DNA from: Pterobdella sp. o SKG-2022
Taxonomy: Eukaryota; Annelida; Clitellata; Hirudinida; Piscicolidae
Assembly (NCBI GenBank): GCA_964035795.1
Contig: OZ038321.1
Location: 248,001-312,000 of the forward strand
Length of the DNA: 64,000 bases
Direction of reading: 5' to 3'
The notes below the pieces were generated by a model. It saw nothing but the letters and a program-made list of their open reading frames with translations. It did no database searches and was not told the DNA's origin. Shown in pieces: positions 33,389 through 45,348 of this stretch. How positions within the stretch are numbered: the stretch's first letter is position 1; each line of letters begins with the position of its first letter. Both the position numbers and the translations under genes were made by a program.

Positions 33389-33940
33389 CTATTCTCTCTG
33401 GTTTCTCAAGAGACCTGTGCATACAAGATGGTAGTGGGCGCCACAGTCGTTGCAGGTAGCCTTGGGGGCCTTGTGCCTGATAGGATGCTTACACTTAGCG
33501 CAATCTTGTGGTACTCTATCATTGTTGTCAACGTCGTCATTTTGGTCATCTTCCGTTTCTTGGTCATTACTCATCGTCGAGCGAAGGCAGCAAATCCAAG
33601 ATAACGCTCTCGTCTTTGCTCTTTCACGCTCATTCCGTGTCAGTCTGGTGCATCTAAGATGAGTTGGAAGATTACAGAAGTGACACTTAAGCCCTTTCTG
33701 TCCTATTCGGAAGCTCCTTCCGCATTTGGTGCATGGGTGGGATGGATTCTGCGGGCGGCATCTCCGGCATTGGTAGTTGTGGGCCTCTCGGAATGTGACC
33801 ACTTCCGTCCTCGATAAGCCGCTGCATTTGTGGTGATAAAAGAGTCTGCACATGGTACACCATAACGCCTTTGCTGTGCATGTTTCCCCACATTCTCCGC
33901 AAGGCTGCTTGGGACCAGGGTTGAGTTCAATGTCTCCAGC
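33389..33940 (-). pseudogene. LINE N-terminal part: 2A leader and PHD-type zinc modules
   Basis: Open frame following the 2A motif. It carries at least three Cys/His clusters spaced like PHD/C4HC3 fingers: CGECGETC...WCTMCRLFYHHKC, CRRCRP...CTKCGRSF...CHFCNLPTHLRC, and CAKCKHPI...CNDCGAHYHLVC. It is terminated by TAG at 33391-33389, beyond which a fourth cluster (CMECKEKIH...CSQCKSPFHIQC) continues in the same frame to about 32975. These modules probably bind RNA, DNA or chromatin as the gag-equivalent of the element (inference). Confidence 0.75.
33911..33937 (-). other. 2A-like ribosome-skipping motif (GDIELNPGP)
   Basis: The codons read AGDIELNPGP in the same frame as the PHD-finger region that follows, matching the 2A consensus D-(V/I)-E-x-N-P-G-P exactly. 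In 2A peptides the ribosome skips the Gly-Pro bond, so translation would yield a short leader ending in NPG and a downstream protein starting with Pro. Such motifs are known at the N-termini of some APE-type LINEs. Function here is inferred, since the element is decayed downstream. Confidence 0.8.
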
Positions 33941-34224
33941 ACGGATAAGTTTGGACCCAGACCTTGGGAAAAAACCGACTTTCTCTCTTTTGATGGTGGT
34001 AGTGGTGTGTATGGGTTGTATTGGTGATGGTGTATGGGGTTGTGATGATGGTGCTGGTAGGGATGATGGTTTCTTGTGTTCTTGCTTTTTCTCGTCGTGA
34101 ATAGGAACTCTCCGTTGGGTCCGACACCGCGTGAAGGTGGTTTCTGTAGTCGGGCTGATGATGATGGTGATAATCTTTCAAATAGATGCCATTATGAAAA
34201 ATGAGAGCAACAATAGAAACCTAG

Positions 34225-34480
34225 TTTAGAGAATGTAATAATAATGATAATAATAATAATAATACTGGTGGTGGTTCAACCTAAAAATAACTAGCCTCAA
34301 AAGAGAAATGCAAAATAAATTAGATACGAATAACGGCGTCAATGAGACTCGAACCAAAGGTGACAGCCTCTCATCCGGCAGGTGTCTCATGGCCCAGCAG
34401 CATGAGCCCGGTTGTAACACAGTTACTGCTAAGAAATAGAAACGAAAATGGACAGTACCAGACAACAGGATTGGGATGAA
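34225..34480. other. AAT tract and unassigned sequence with a B-box-like word
   Basis: A short AAT tract (34229-34262) is followed by about 200 bp of normal composition. On the minus strand it contains GGTTCGAGTCTC, which resembles a Pol III B box, but no complete tRNA fold or A box at the right spacing could be confirmed. Confidence 0.35.
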
Positions 34481-34489
34481 GTGCTACTT

Positions 34490-34735
34490 TTGCAGCTAAC
34501 CAAGTCGCTTCGGGTACGGGAAGAGAATGCATCTGCGAAGAAAAGTTAGCTGACTATGACAGCAAAAGAAAGTGCATGTGGTACCGATTGTAATTGGAGC
34601 CCTTGGAAGTATAAGCAAGAACTTCATAGGCTTTCTCCACCAATTAGAAATTAATACAAATATGGGAGAGTTGCAAAAGGCGGCATTACTCGATACCGCA
34701 AGAATCTTGAGGAAAGTTCTGGAGCTGTAGGCAGA
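34490..34735 (+). mobile_element. 5'-truncated R4/Dong-type LINE 3' end
   Basis: A short relic of the endonuclease C-terminus: KVHVVPIVIGALGSISKNF, then ELQKAALLDTARILRKVLEL and a stop at 34728-34730. It parallels the 3' end of the larger element at 18805-23445 (VVPIVVGALG ... TALMGTAHILRRVL). It is followed by AAT repeats at about 34812-34858, again a trinucleotide context. Confidence 0.85.
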
Positions 34736-34984
34736 CTTAGTAAGACTCTGGTCATTAGTTATGACCCATCTTACTAAAATTTTATTTGCAAAATGCTTGA
34801 TAGCTTTCATATAATAATAATAATTATTATTATAATACAAATAATAATAATAAAATAATACCGAACTATCCTACAGTTGTAAAATAAAACACCAACATGA
34901 GAAATTGGAAGCAGAAACAGCTTGGGGATTGTTCTTCCGGGTGGAGATGAAAACAGGTAACTTATGAAATGATCAAATCTACTA

Positions 34985-35975
34985 CTAACAATAATATTAA
35001 CAACAACAACAACACCAATAACAATAATATTAACAACAACAACACTAATAACAATAATATTAACAACAACAACACTAATAACAATAATATTAACAACAAC
35101 AACACTAATAACAATAATATTAACAACAACAACACTAATAACAATAATATTAACAACAACAACACTAATAACAATAATATTAACAACAACAACACTAATA
35201 ACAATAATATTAACAACAACAACACTAATAACAATAATATTAACAACAACAACACTAATAACAATAATATTAACAACAACAACACTAATAACAATAATAT
35301 TAACAACAACAACACTAATAACAATAATATTAACAACAACAACACTAATAACAATAATATTAACAACAACAACACTAATAACAATAATATTAACAACAAC
35401 AACACTAATAACAATAATATTAACAACAACAACAACACTAATAACAATAATATTAACAACAACAACACTAATAACAATAATATTAACAACAACAACACTA
35501 ATAACAATAATATTAACAACAACAACACTAATAACAATAATATTAACAACAACAACACTAATAACAATAATATTAACAACAACAACACTAATAACAATAA
35601 TATTAACAACAACAACACTAATAACAATAATATTAACAACAACAACACTAATAACAATAATATTAACAACAACAACACTAATAACAATAATATTAACAAC
35701 AACAACACTAATAACAATAATATTAACAACAACAACACTAATAACAATAATATTAACAACAACAACACTAATAACAATAATATTAACAACAACAACACTA
35801 ATAACAATAATATTAACAACAACAACAACACTAATAACAATAATATTAACAACAACAACACTAATAACAATAATATTAACAACAACAACACTAATAACAA
35901 TAATATTAACAACAACAACACTAATAACAATAATATTAACAACAACAACACTAATAACAATAATATTAACAACAC
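34985..35975. repeat. 30-bp minisatellite, about 33 copies
   Basis: Near-perfect tandem copies of AACAACAACAACACTAATAACAATAATATT, split here as AACAACAACAACACTAAT plus AACAATAATATT. A few units carry one extra AAC (near 34991, 35422 and 35812). All frames are open because the unit is a multiple of three without stops. The predicted Asn-rich or Leu-rich proteins are artefacts. Confidence 0.97.
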
Positions 35976-35989
35976 ATAATAATGACAAA

Positions 35990-37690
35990 AACAATAATAA
36001 AAGTCTACCCCAATTGAGCCAACTCAATTAAGAGCTTAGTCCTGTCTTAGTACAAGTCGATCTGTTTCCGCTTTTAATTGTCGTTATTATCATTATTTCA
36101 AAGGTTATTATTTTTATTATTAACGTTGTTATTGTTATCTTTATTAATATACCTTTAATTTATTATTATTGTTGTTATAATTAATATTTTTATTCTTATT
36201 TTTATATCTATAGTTACCACTGTAATTTTGCCCAAATTATCAAAACACGATTTTTTTTCCTAGTTTTCCATCTTGATTGCTGTTGCTACCTGTGATGAAC
36301 TTCCATCATTTTTATTATCCCTAATTTTTTATTATTGTTATTATTACTACTGTTTATTTTAATGTTTATTCTAGTATTATTATAGCTCTTAGCATTATTA
36401 TTATTTTATGTTATTATTATTGTTTATTATTTTTATTATTTCACAGTTATAATCCATCAGCAACCGCTTCACGCATGAATGCATTAAAATTGATCTTCAA
36501 ATAAGACGATATTGCAATAGCAATAACAACAATAATAATGGAGTTGATAATAATGAGAATAATAATAGTATAAACAAGAAAAATAACAAAAACAATACTC
36601 CTACTACTATTAATAACACTAATAAGAATACGAACTTTTATAAAAAAAGATTAAGAACTATAAAAATAGTTATAACAAGAATAATAATTGAAAAAATAAT
36701 GCTAAAAAAGCAATCGTTCATGCATATTTCAATAGTAAAAAGTTAGGTAAATATGAAACTTAGTTTTCAGACATCGTATGTTTTTTTGTAAATAAAAAAT
36801 TATAAATGTTAAATGAAAATTTTTTTCTACTTGTTTTCACAAATCCTCATAACTTGAAGTTTACTGCTAAAAATATGGAACTTGAGAATGGGATGAATGA
36901 AGTCAAAAACAATAGAAAAATAATTATATCAAGTTAACAAAAAAAATAAAAATAATAATCGAATATTATTCCTTTTTATTATTATGATTTATTATTATTA
37001 TATTATTTTGTTATGCTTGATTTTATTTTCTTGTGTCTGAACAATTTTCATTATCATTTAATTTATAGTATTTCTATATTTTCCTTTCTTTCTTCAGCCA
37101 CTTGTTTAAATATCATTGCTAACAAATACACGCACTCTCTGCCTTATTAAATTCATAATTATCCTCTTGGACTTCCTCAAAACAACCCCACCCATCCAAT
37201 CCGTCGTTCAACACTGCTTCAATTTGGTGGAGTTCAACTATTTGAGTTCCATAAGAGTTTACGTACAAGATGTTTAAATTTAGAAATTTGATGAAATTTG
37301 CTGAAAGTTCAAATTTTTTGTATTTTAAGAAGTTAAAAAAGATGAATTTGTGTGAATCATCAAATTTTAGTTTGAAGAATGTCAAAATATTATTGAACGA
37401 AATTCTTCTCAACTTAATATAAACTCTAACAACATCAAAACAGAAAATATGTTAATATAGATGGTTTGCCAGAGCAACTTGTCACAAAAGAGTGCATATC
37501 CTCCTCCTAACCATTCAATCCTACTCACATTGAATTTACTTTTCATGATTTCACATGATAATATTCTTTGGACAATCTCTATCTTAACCTCCCTTTCATT
37601 ACACCAAACCACATCCTCCCACACAGCACAAACTCTACACATCACTCCACTCTACCTCAAACATTCCCCCCCCCCCCCACACACACACAC
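35990..37690. other. Intergenic AT-rich DNA downstream of the fasciclin gene
   Basis: ATT/TTA-rich sequence, with some less AT-rich patches (37130-37240 and 37480-37660) whose short open frames match nothing recognisable. The 3' UTR of the EMI-FAS1 gene probably reaches into the high-coordinate end. Confidence 0.4.
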
Positions 37691-37693
37691 TCT

Positions 37694-40600
37694 TCAAATG
37701 TCAAAAAAGGTGAAGTAGACATTCCTTCTAGGTTGTTGTAGGTACAAGCCCTTGACCACATGAAGGACTCCATTGCTACCCACCTTGTCGCTCTTGTCCC
37801 TGTCCAGCAAGGCACCACCCACCTTTACATCACCATTTTGAGCTTTCCACTGCAAGTACCTGTGTCTGGAGTTCTTCAGAGTCACACTGAAGTTATCGTC
37901 AGGGTCGTTGGTGCAGAACTCAGCTGTATGTTGGTGGTGAGGTTTGGAGAGGAGGAATGTAGTGTAGACTGTAATAAGCCTAGACTTATCAAAAATTATA
38001 GCTTTTGTGTTTTAAATTAATGTATTGAACGCATTCACACAAACATTCAACCTCACACACACATACATTCAACCTCACACAGACACACACGTACATCCAA
38101 CCTCACAAACACAAACTTTTAAGTATATGATTCATAACTAGAACCCTAGCAGACTCCTTATTGCTTTTAAGTCTCTGCAGATCTCTCGAGTTAAGTTGTT
38201 GTTTGAATGTCTGTTGGAGTGTTGTTGTTGTTATGTTTGAATGTCTGTTAGACAAGGTTATATTCACTGTAAAAAACACTTCAGTGCGAGGAATGGCCTG
38301 ACCACCCACCTTCACACCCACAGAACCCAGAAATAAAAGTTGTGGTCGTCCTTCGCCCACGGAAAATGAGTATCATCATCATCACCCGTGGTTATACGGA
38401 TGTTATTGTTTTTAGTGCTGATGAATTATGATAATGTTGAACTATGATGATGATGGTGGTGGTGATGATGATGATTTTGGCTAATATTACTTAGTAAACT
38501 TTTAGAAAAACTAATAATAAAAATGATTATCATTGTTATTTTTATTATTGAAGAAACTCTTATATAGTTGATATTGATTGGTCATCAGATGGCAAAACGT
38601 GTCGTACTTCAATTAACTACTTAATATTTATTTGTTATTACTATTTAAATTATTATTGTTATTTGAATTATTATTATTTAAATTATTATCCTTATTATTA
38701 TTAATGTAATTAAGCATTCATGGATGTAGCGCTGATAACTTAACAACCCGAATCATCGCTACCTAATAGAGACCAACATCTGAGTAAACCTATTTTTTCG
38801 AAACACCCACTCTTCAACATTACCACCAACCCCACTCTAAGCCCCATTTTCACGCATTTTGATACCCCTCTTCCCCCACCCACTTCATCATCAGGTGCAA
38901 GCAAGGTCAACCGATGGTCATCTGACACCTCTCGCAAAAAATCATCAAGTTGGGTGAACTTGACAAGGTGGTGGAAGGTCGAAAGGTCAGGGTCATTCTC
39001 GAGCATTTGCAAGAGAGAGCCTTGAGTTTTGGGCAAGATCTTGAGGTGGATTGTGTTGTTGTTATCAGGCAGTTTATGTAACGCGTATTTTTACAAATTT
39101 ACAGACGGTTTTCGTTTCAAAAACATTTGAAACTTGTAAAATATTATGAAGTGGTGCATGGTTTAGTTGAGTTGTCGCAAATTGAGGGTATTATCGAGGG
39201 AAGTGATGAGGTTTAATCAAGGAACGATTGCTCTAAGATTTTATAATTTGTATTTACAACAATAAGAAAAAAAAACAACAATAAAAGTTATTATTTTTAT
39301 TATTAAAAGATCATTATCATGAAAACCTTGTTAATGGTGTAGAGATCGTAACCCAGTCCACTCTTATGTCGGTGTAGAGGCACACATTGCACCAACTTCT
39401 TCATTGTACTGCCCAGCTGTGATAAATGGACAGGGTGGTTGGGGGCAGATGAAGTGATGGAGTGTAGAGGTGGTATGGATGGTAGTGGGTGGGTGATGTG
39501 GTGATGGTGTGATGTGCGTGGTGGGATATTGAAGTGTGGTAGGATGATGTAGTGATAGGTGGAATGGTTGTAGAAGATGGTGAGTGTTATCAGTCAAGTG
39601 GTGTTGTAAGGTGGTTGTGGTGGGTGGTTATGTTACATCATCATACTGCATCACCTACCATGAATCTACGATAGAACACCTTCTCTCCCGAATCAGTCAG
39701 AAGGGGACCAGATTGGTGGAAGGGGGTGGTGATGGTGTGGTGTTTAAGAAGGGAAGCTTTATCTTCTGATTCATCTAACTTCTGAGTGTGGGGGGATGGT
39801 GTTATGAGTGAGAGGGAAAGAGGTTGAAAAGGTGGGTAGTGATAGGTTAAGCAAGGATCAGTTCAACTAGGGCTAAGTGCCCAGGTTTTTGCGGGCAATA
39901 TAGTGGTCAATATGCAATGATGACAATGAAGACCACTCACCTCCATGGCCTCGTCAGATGGTACCAACATGGTGAATTTATCCTCTCTGACGTCATCAAA
40001 GTCACTCATCAGCTTTGCGAATTTTGTGGCGCCTAACCTCTTGGAGAGTGCCATTGGGGATAACACTGGTCGGTTGTTATTATTTTTTAAATATTATTAT
40101 TTCTGTTAATGTTATTTTTATTGACATTATTAATATTGTTATAACAAACGAGAATCTAGATTGAAGAGAGAATCGATGAGGTAGACAATAGCTCCCTCTG
40201 TCGTCACTATTTCTTTTGCTTCTGTATCTGCCTTGTTCACCTGTTGCATGTCTCATCTATCTATCTATCTATCTACCTATTTACCTACCTATCTACCTAT
40301 CTATCTACCTATCTACCTATCTACCTATCTATCTACCTATCTACCTATCTACCTATCTACCTATCTACCTATCTACCTATCTACCTATCTACCTATCTAC
40401 CTATCTACCTATCTACCTATCTACCTATCTACCTATCTACCTATCTACCTATCTACCTATCTACCTATCTACCTATCTACCTATCTACCTATCTACCTAT
40501 CTACCTATCTACCTATCTACCTATCTACCTATCTACCTATCTACCTATCTACCTATCTACCTATCTACCTATCTACCTATCTACCTATCTACCTATCTAC

Positions 40601-41791
40601 CTATCTACCTATCTACCTATCTACCTATCTACCTATCTACCTATCTACCTATCTACCTATCTACCTATCTACCTATCTACCTATCTACCTATCTACCTAT
40701 CTACCTACCTACCTACCTACCTACCTACCTACCTACCTACCTACCTACCTACCTACCTACCTACCTACCTACCTACCTACCTACCTACCTACCTACCTAC
40801 CTACCTACCTACCTACCTACCTACCTACCTACCTACCTACCTACCTACCTACCTACCTACCTACCTACCTACCTACCTACCTACCTACCTACCTACCTAC
40901 CTACCTACCTACCTACCTACCTACCTACCTACCTACCTACCTACCTACCTACCTACTTACCCACTCACCAACCCACCTTATATACGTCATCTACCTCAGA
41001 CAGACGGATCAGCTCTCCACTGATGGTACGGTCAGAGGCACCTGATTTGAACTGGTGAGGACATAAGGGTGCACCAACCACCAAACTCTTGATGAATTCT
41101 TTGGGAGAGATAGCCGGGTTATACTACATTAGGGTGAAGGCAGTTGTTGTTGGTGTTTTTATTGCTTGCTTCTATTAATTTAAAAAGTGAGACGATGATG
41201 ATGATGAACTAATTATTTTGGTTCAAACTTAAATTTATATTTCGTTTTTATTATTCAGTCGATATTATTATCCTTATTATTGGTAATATCATTTTTTCTT
41301 GTTTAAATACCACTATCAGTGTAATTTCAAATTTTTTATTGTGTTTGAATTGCCAATCAAAGTTTGTTCTCAAAATTTTGTTTTTGCGAGAAATTCTGAA
41401 AAACTAAAAATGCAAATATTTTAGTCAAAAAACATTAAAAACTCACGTAACACTGAAAAAATTCAATTTTTAATTTTCAAAAAAAGATGAACTAACTGAC
41501 TAACTAACTAACTAACTAACTAACTATCTAACTAACTAACTAGCTAACTAACTAACTAACTAACTAGCTAACTAGCTAACTAACTAACTAACTAGCTAAC
41601 TAGCTAACTAACTAACTAACTAACTAGCTAACTAACTAACTGACTAACTAACTAACTAACTAGCTAACTAGCTAACTAACTAACTAACTAGCTAACTAGC
41701 TAACTAACTAACTAACTAACTATCTAACTAACTAACTAACTAGCTAACTAACTAACTAACTAGCTAACTAGCTAACTAACTAACTAACTAT

Positions 41792-41822
<31 letters not shown>

Positions 41823-44800
41823 GCTAACTAACTAACTAGCTAACTAACTAACTAACTATCTAACTAACTAACTAATTAACTAATTAATTAACTGACAAAC
41901 AAACTAACTAACTAACTGAAAAATAAACAAACTAACTAACTAACTAACTAATTAACTGACAATCAAAAAAAATAACTAACTAATTAACTGACAAACAAAC
42001 AAACTAATTAACTAATTAATTAACAAACTAACTAACTAATCAAGTAATTAAAACAAAACATTACCTAGAGGATTTTCCTTAATTCTATTTTTAGCCCAGT
42101 CGTCCAACTTCTCTAAAGCCTCATTGGTTGGCACGAAAATAGTTTGTCCCGCTTCCACCATTTCAGTGAAGTTTGCTGTTTCTGCCACTGATGGTGAGAG
42201 GTTGTTATTGGTTCAACTTGTGCTGAGTGAAGGCATTATGCCCCCAACCTCAGATTATCATTATCCTCTTCACCACCATACCATCACTACCCTCGCTACA
42301 ACTACAGTCACAACCATCAACACCACCACCACTACAACTACCCTCCCCAGCAACCCTCCACATACATCCCCTGAACTCAGACACATCTTCATTATTCTGG
42401 ATGACGTCATCGAAGCTGAGCTTGAGAGGCGCGAGAAACCCCTGGAGGGCGTAGACCCTACCCTCCTTGGAGGCAGTGTATGTGGGGTTGAGGGGCTTGC
42501 AGTTGACACTCACGTCCAACTGGGGTGATGATGATGATGGTGGTGGTGTCCATATGCTGTTAGTGTTTTCAGAATTCTTTTAAATTGATTTATTATTTTC
42601 CACGTATGCGTCTCTTGTTAATAAATGAACATGATGAATATATACTGTACTGCATGATCCATGGAAGAAGTTGCATGGTATGAGAACTCAAGTCTCAAAA
42701 ATATTTGAATATGTTGCAAAATATTATAACTAAGAATTACAACTACAAATTATAATTTAAGAATATTTCAAACTGTACACACCCTCTGACGAATAATTTA
42801 AAACAGAACTTACATGTTCAAGCCTGGTATCAATGGAGTGTCTGAAGAGGAAGGTGTCCGATGCATTAAAAGCCGATGTGGTCTTCTTCACCCCAGTAAA
42901 ATCGCTGATGCTCAAAACTCCCGGAAATAGGTGCGACAACAGACGACTCTCGATGGTTTTGGCCGCTTCTTCCATTTCTGGTGTGACTACGAGGACGTTT
43001 GCTGTTTGCTGGAATGGGTTGGATGGTGTTGGTGGATGGATGATGGAGTGGGTTGGTGGATGGATGATGGAGTGGGTTGGTGGATGGATGATGGAGTGGG
43101 TTGGTGGATGGATGATGGAGTGGGTTGGTGGATGGATGATGGAGTGAGTTGGTGGATGGATGATGGAGTGGGTTGGTGGATGGATGATGGAGTGGGTTGG
43201 TGGATGAAGATGAAATTTAATTACGTTAAATGACTTATGTGTAACAATATGGAAAGAAAATAGCACAAAACTAAAAATACAGAAAAATATAAACAGCCAC
43301 ACGTACAAAGCGAAACAGGAAAAAAAAATACAAAATAGATTAGAATGAATACAAACAGACATACTGACAGACAGAAAAAACACACACACACACACACCGA
43401 CCTGATCAAGCTGCTGCTTGAACTCATGGAGGGCTTCTTGGTCAGGCACGAGGATGGTGTAAGGACCTTCTAGATACTCTCCCAACTGGAAGGTCTCCAA
43501 AGCGGTGATCCACTCTGACATGTTGAGGTACCTGAGGCTCTCCAAGTTTGTGTCTTTTTCCACTTTGGGGTGAGATGTGGGGGGATAGTTGAGAGATTGA
43601 TGTGGGTTGTGGAGGTTTGGTGCGGGAGTAGGGTTGGTAGGTCAAAGGTGAAAGAGAGGTTTGTGTGGAGATAGGAACAGTTTTTGGTTGGTGGTGAAAA
43701 GTGGTTGGTGGGAAATAACTGCCAGGGTTAGTCATCACTACAATGAAGGGATGTTGCTGAAGTTGAATTCAAAAATTGGGGTGGTTCAGAATTTGAAAGT
43801 AGTGTGGTTGAGGATTAGTGGCGATGGTTCGAAAATTAAGGGTGTGTGATAAATTCGGAAAAGTTGTTTGAAAAATTCAATTAAATTCAAAGGTTGTATT
43901 ATAGTTTATTATAAAATTATGGTGGCGTCAACCCGAGAAGTATCTAGACCGCTCTTTCATGAAACTGAATTTATAAAACCCTAGAGAATTCTCAACCAAC
44001 CAATAGGACATCCTTGAGATGCGGGGTCTTTAGTATAACCCTCGCAACACTTCCACGTGTTGACGATCGTCTTCATTTTGCCGTTTGAGCTGGTGCTGTC
44101 GGGCGATAAAAGAAATTTTTTAAAATTAAGATTTATATAATTTTTTGAAATTATATATTATTATTCATCATCATCATTATCGCTCAAAAACAATCATCAT
44201 TATCATCGTTTTGCTTCCGATTCCATGATAGCATGGGTTGGACTGGCCCTTCTCCACAAACTACAGTCTTGGGCAAAATCAGGATTGAGTTTCATTTTTT
44301 TAAGGTTGTTGCTTACTAATTGCAAACGTAATTTCTCGCAATAAATAATTTTTATTTTTATATACCATTTTATGGCTATAAATAGTAAACTTCAGGTTTC
44401 AACCATCCTGGTGCAAGCTAGTAATTCATCGAATAATAACCAAGTTGCCAACCAACCATATCACACAGTTCTAAATATATTTCACTAATCAGCCAACCAA
44501 TCAACACCAACGAATATAACTCCACCTACCCACCTACCTTTGATTACATTGCACTTGTCCATCAAGGAAAGTGCAGGAAGTGGACATAAAACCTCCAAAA
44601 CGACTCGTCACTTCCCTCTCCACCACCCTCTTCTCATGACACATGTTGGCGCTAGAAAGAAGGAGTTATGGACACGTAACTAAGCAGAAGAAAGTCTCAA
44701 GCCATCAAGTCACCCCAAATATCTATCTATCAATTTATTTATTTTTTCATCTGTCTATCTATCCATTTACTTAGCAAGAGTAGAACTCTCTTTGAAACTC

Positions 44801-45348
44801 ACCCAATATTAGATGGATTGGGTAGAGAGCTGGAATCAATGAAAATACTGTGAGTAGAGAAATCAGAGAAGAAATCAGAGCTAAATGATGAGTCGAAACT
44901 CCCCAATGGGTTACTGAAGATGTTTTCAAACAGCTTCTCATCGTTTATATCTTCTATCGATTCATCACCATCTTCCTCATCGTGATCTCCATCGTTATTC
45001 TTTTTGTTTTCTGAGTCGTTCTCTCTCCATCTGTTTCTGTTGAACTTCACGACGTTCACTTCGCTGCCATCACAAGTTTTGATTCGTTAATTTTTTTTTA
45101 TTATTATCATTTTTACTATAATGTTTATTATTATTATTATTAAAATCAAACAAAAACTTTTAGTGAAAAAGATAATGATATAAACTTATATAACGCTAAA
45201 CGTTTAGGGAACAATTGCGCAGTACTAACTCAAAACTTGGTTGGTTGGTGGTAGTGGGTGATATATTACCTCTTCTATTTGTCTTCTCATAACCACTCAC
45301 TACCACCACCATCATTACCATCACCATCCATGGCAGTGTTGGTCTCAT
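37694..45348 (-). CDS. Secreted EMI and four-fasciclin-domain matrix protein (periostin/TGFBI-like), 16 exons
   Basis: Exons on the minus strand: 45348-45270, 45058-44803, 44651-44538, 44095-44001, 43562-43402, 43008-42814, 42519-42366, 42187-42065, 41098-40995, 40240-40150, 40065-39941, 39781-39659, 39416-39327, 39039-38884, 38210-38111 (or -38117) and 37923-37694. Every intron is GT-AG and every phase matches, giving about 730 aa. Exon 1 is a signal peptide ([19 protein letters not shown]). Exon 2 is acidic and Ser-rich. Exons 3-4 form an EMI domain (WKCCEGY...GCP). Exons 5-7, 7-10, 10-13 and 13-16 encode four FAS1 domains (for example [41 protein letters not shown]; closing motifs [27 protein letters not shown]). 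By family it should be an extracellular cell-adhesion/collagen-associated protein. The exon 1-2 acceptor (GCGAAG) and exon 15 donor are the weakest calls. Confidence 0.87.
40256..40957. repeat. CTAC/CTAT tetranucleotide array filling an intron
   Basis: About 450 bp of the alternating 8-mer CTACCTAT, then about 250 bp of pure CTAC. It occupies over 90 percent of the 754-bp intron between exons 9 and 10 of the EMI-FAS1 gene, leaving little besides the splice sites. Confidence 0.97.
41495..42050. repeat. CTAA tetranucleotide array with GCTA variants
   Basis: About 550 bp of ACTAACTAACTAGCTAAC-type repeats that decay toward 42050. It lies in the intron between exons 8 and 9 of the EMI-FAS1 gene. 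Confidence 0.95.
43016..43207. repeat. 24-bp minisatellite (GGTTGGTGGATGGATGATGGAGTG-type), 8 copies
   Basis: Eight nearly identical 24-bp units lie directly beside the splice acceptor of exon 6 of the EMI-FAS1 gene. On the coding strand the array is C/T-rich and may act as an extended polypyrimidine stretch (inference). Confidence 0.95.

Larger units (their letters stand above)
30405..34180 (-). mobile_element. Decayed I-like LINE with 2A motif, PHD fingers, APE, RT and RNase H
   Basis: Read on the minus strand the order is as follows. A basic/Pro-rich leader, then a 2A-like motif (33937-33911). Then Cys/His-rich PHD/zinc-ribbon modules at about 33900-33050 (for example CGECGETCTAKALWCTMC, CTKCGRSF...GLKCHFC, CAKCKHPI, CMECKEKIH...LKCSQC). 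Then an APE endonuclease start (NANGIYRGSQLL, VIAIQETRL, CADLNAHSEIWD). An internal deletion follows that fuses it directly to RT motif A (LIDYSRAYDMVW), GVPRGSVLSPLLF and LFADDVAVW. Last come RNase H (LVLFTDGSA, IVSDSQSVLL, CPGHCGISGNKLADA) and a C-terminal CRKCG...AEHAIYKC motif. Stops (near 30934, 32970, 33389) and frameshifts (near 31425, 31930) make it a pseudogene. Confidence 0.88.

Noticed and set aside
34262..34440. Minus-strand GGTTCGAGTCTC as a tRNA gene
   Set aside because: Only the B-box-like word is convincing; no A box or cloverleaf at the required spacing.
34807..36027. 400-codon open frames over the 30-bp minisatellite
   Set aside because: The unit is a multiple of three without stop codons, so three or more frames stay open; no gene context.
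38103..38360. Continuous frame including [19 protein letters not shown] as a FAS1 exon
   Set aside because: Only the part from 38210 down ([11 protein letters not shown]...VMNHILK) fits the FAS1 order and phase. The upstream part is intron, though it resembles coding text by chance.
40216..41058. Three overlapping frames of [16 protein letters not shown] repeats
   Set aside because: Tetranucleotide repeat inside an intron of the EMI-FAS1 gene.
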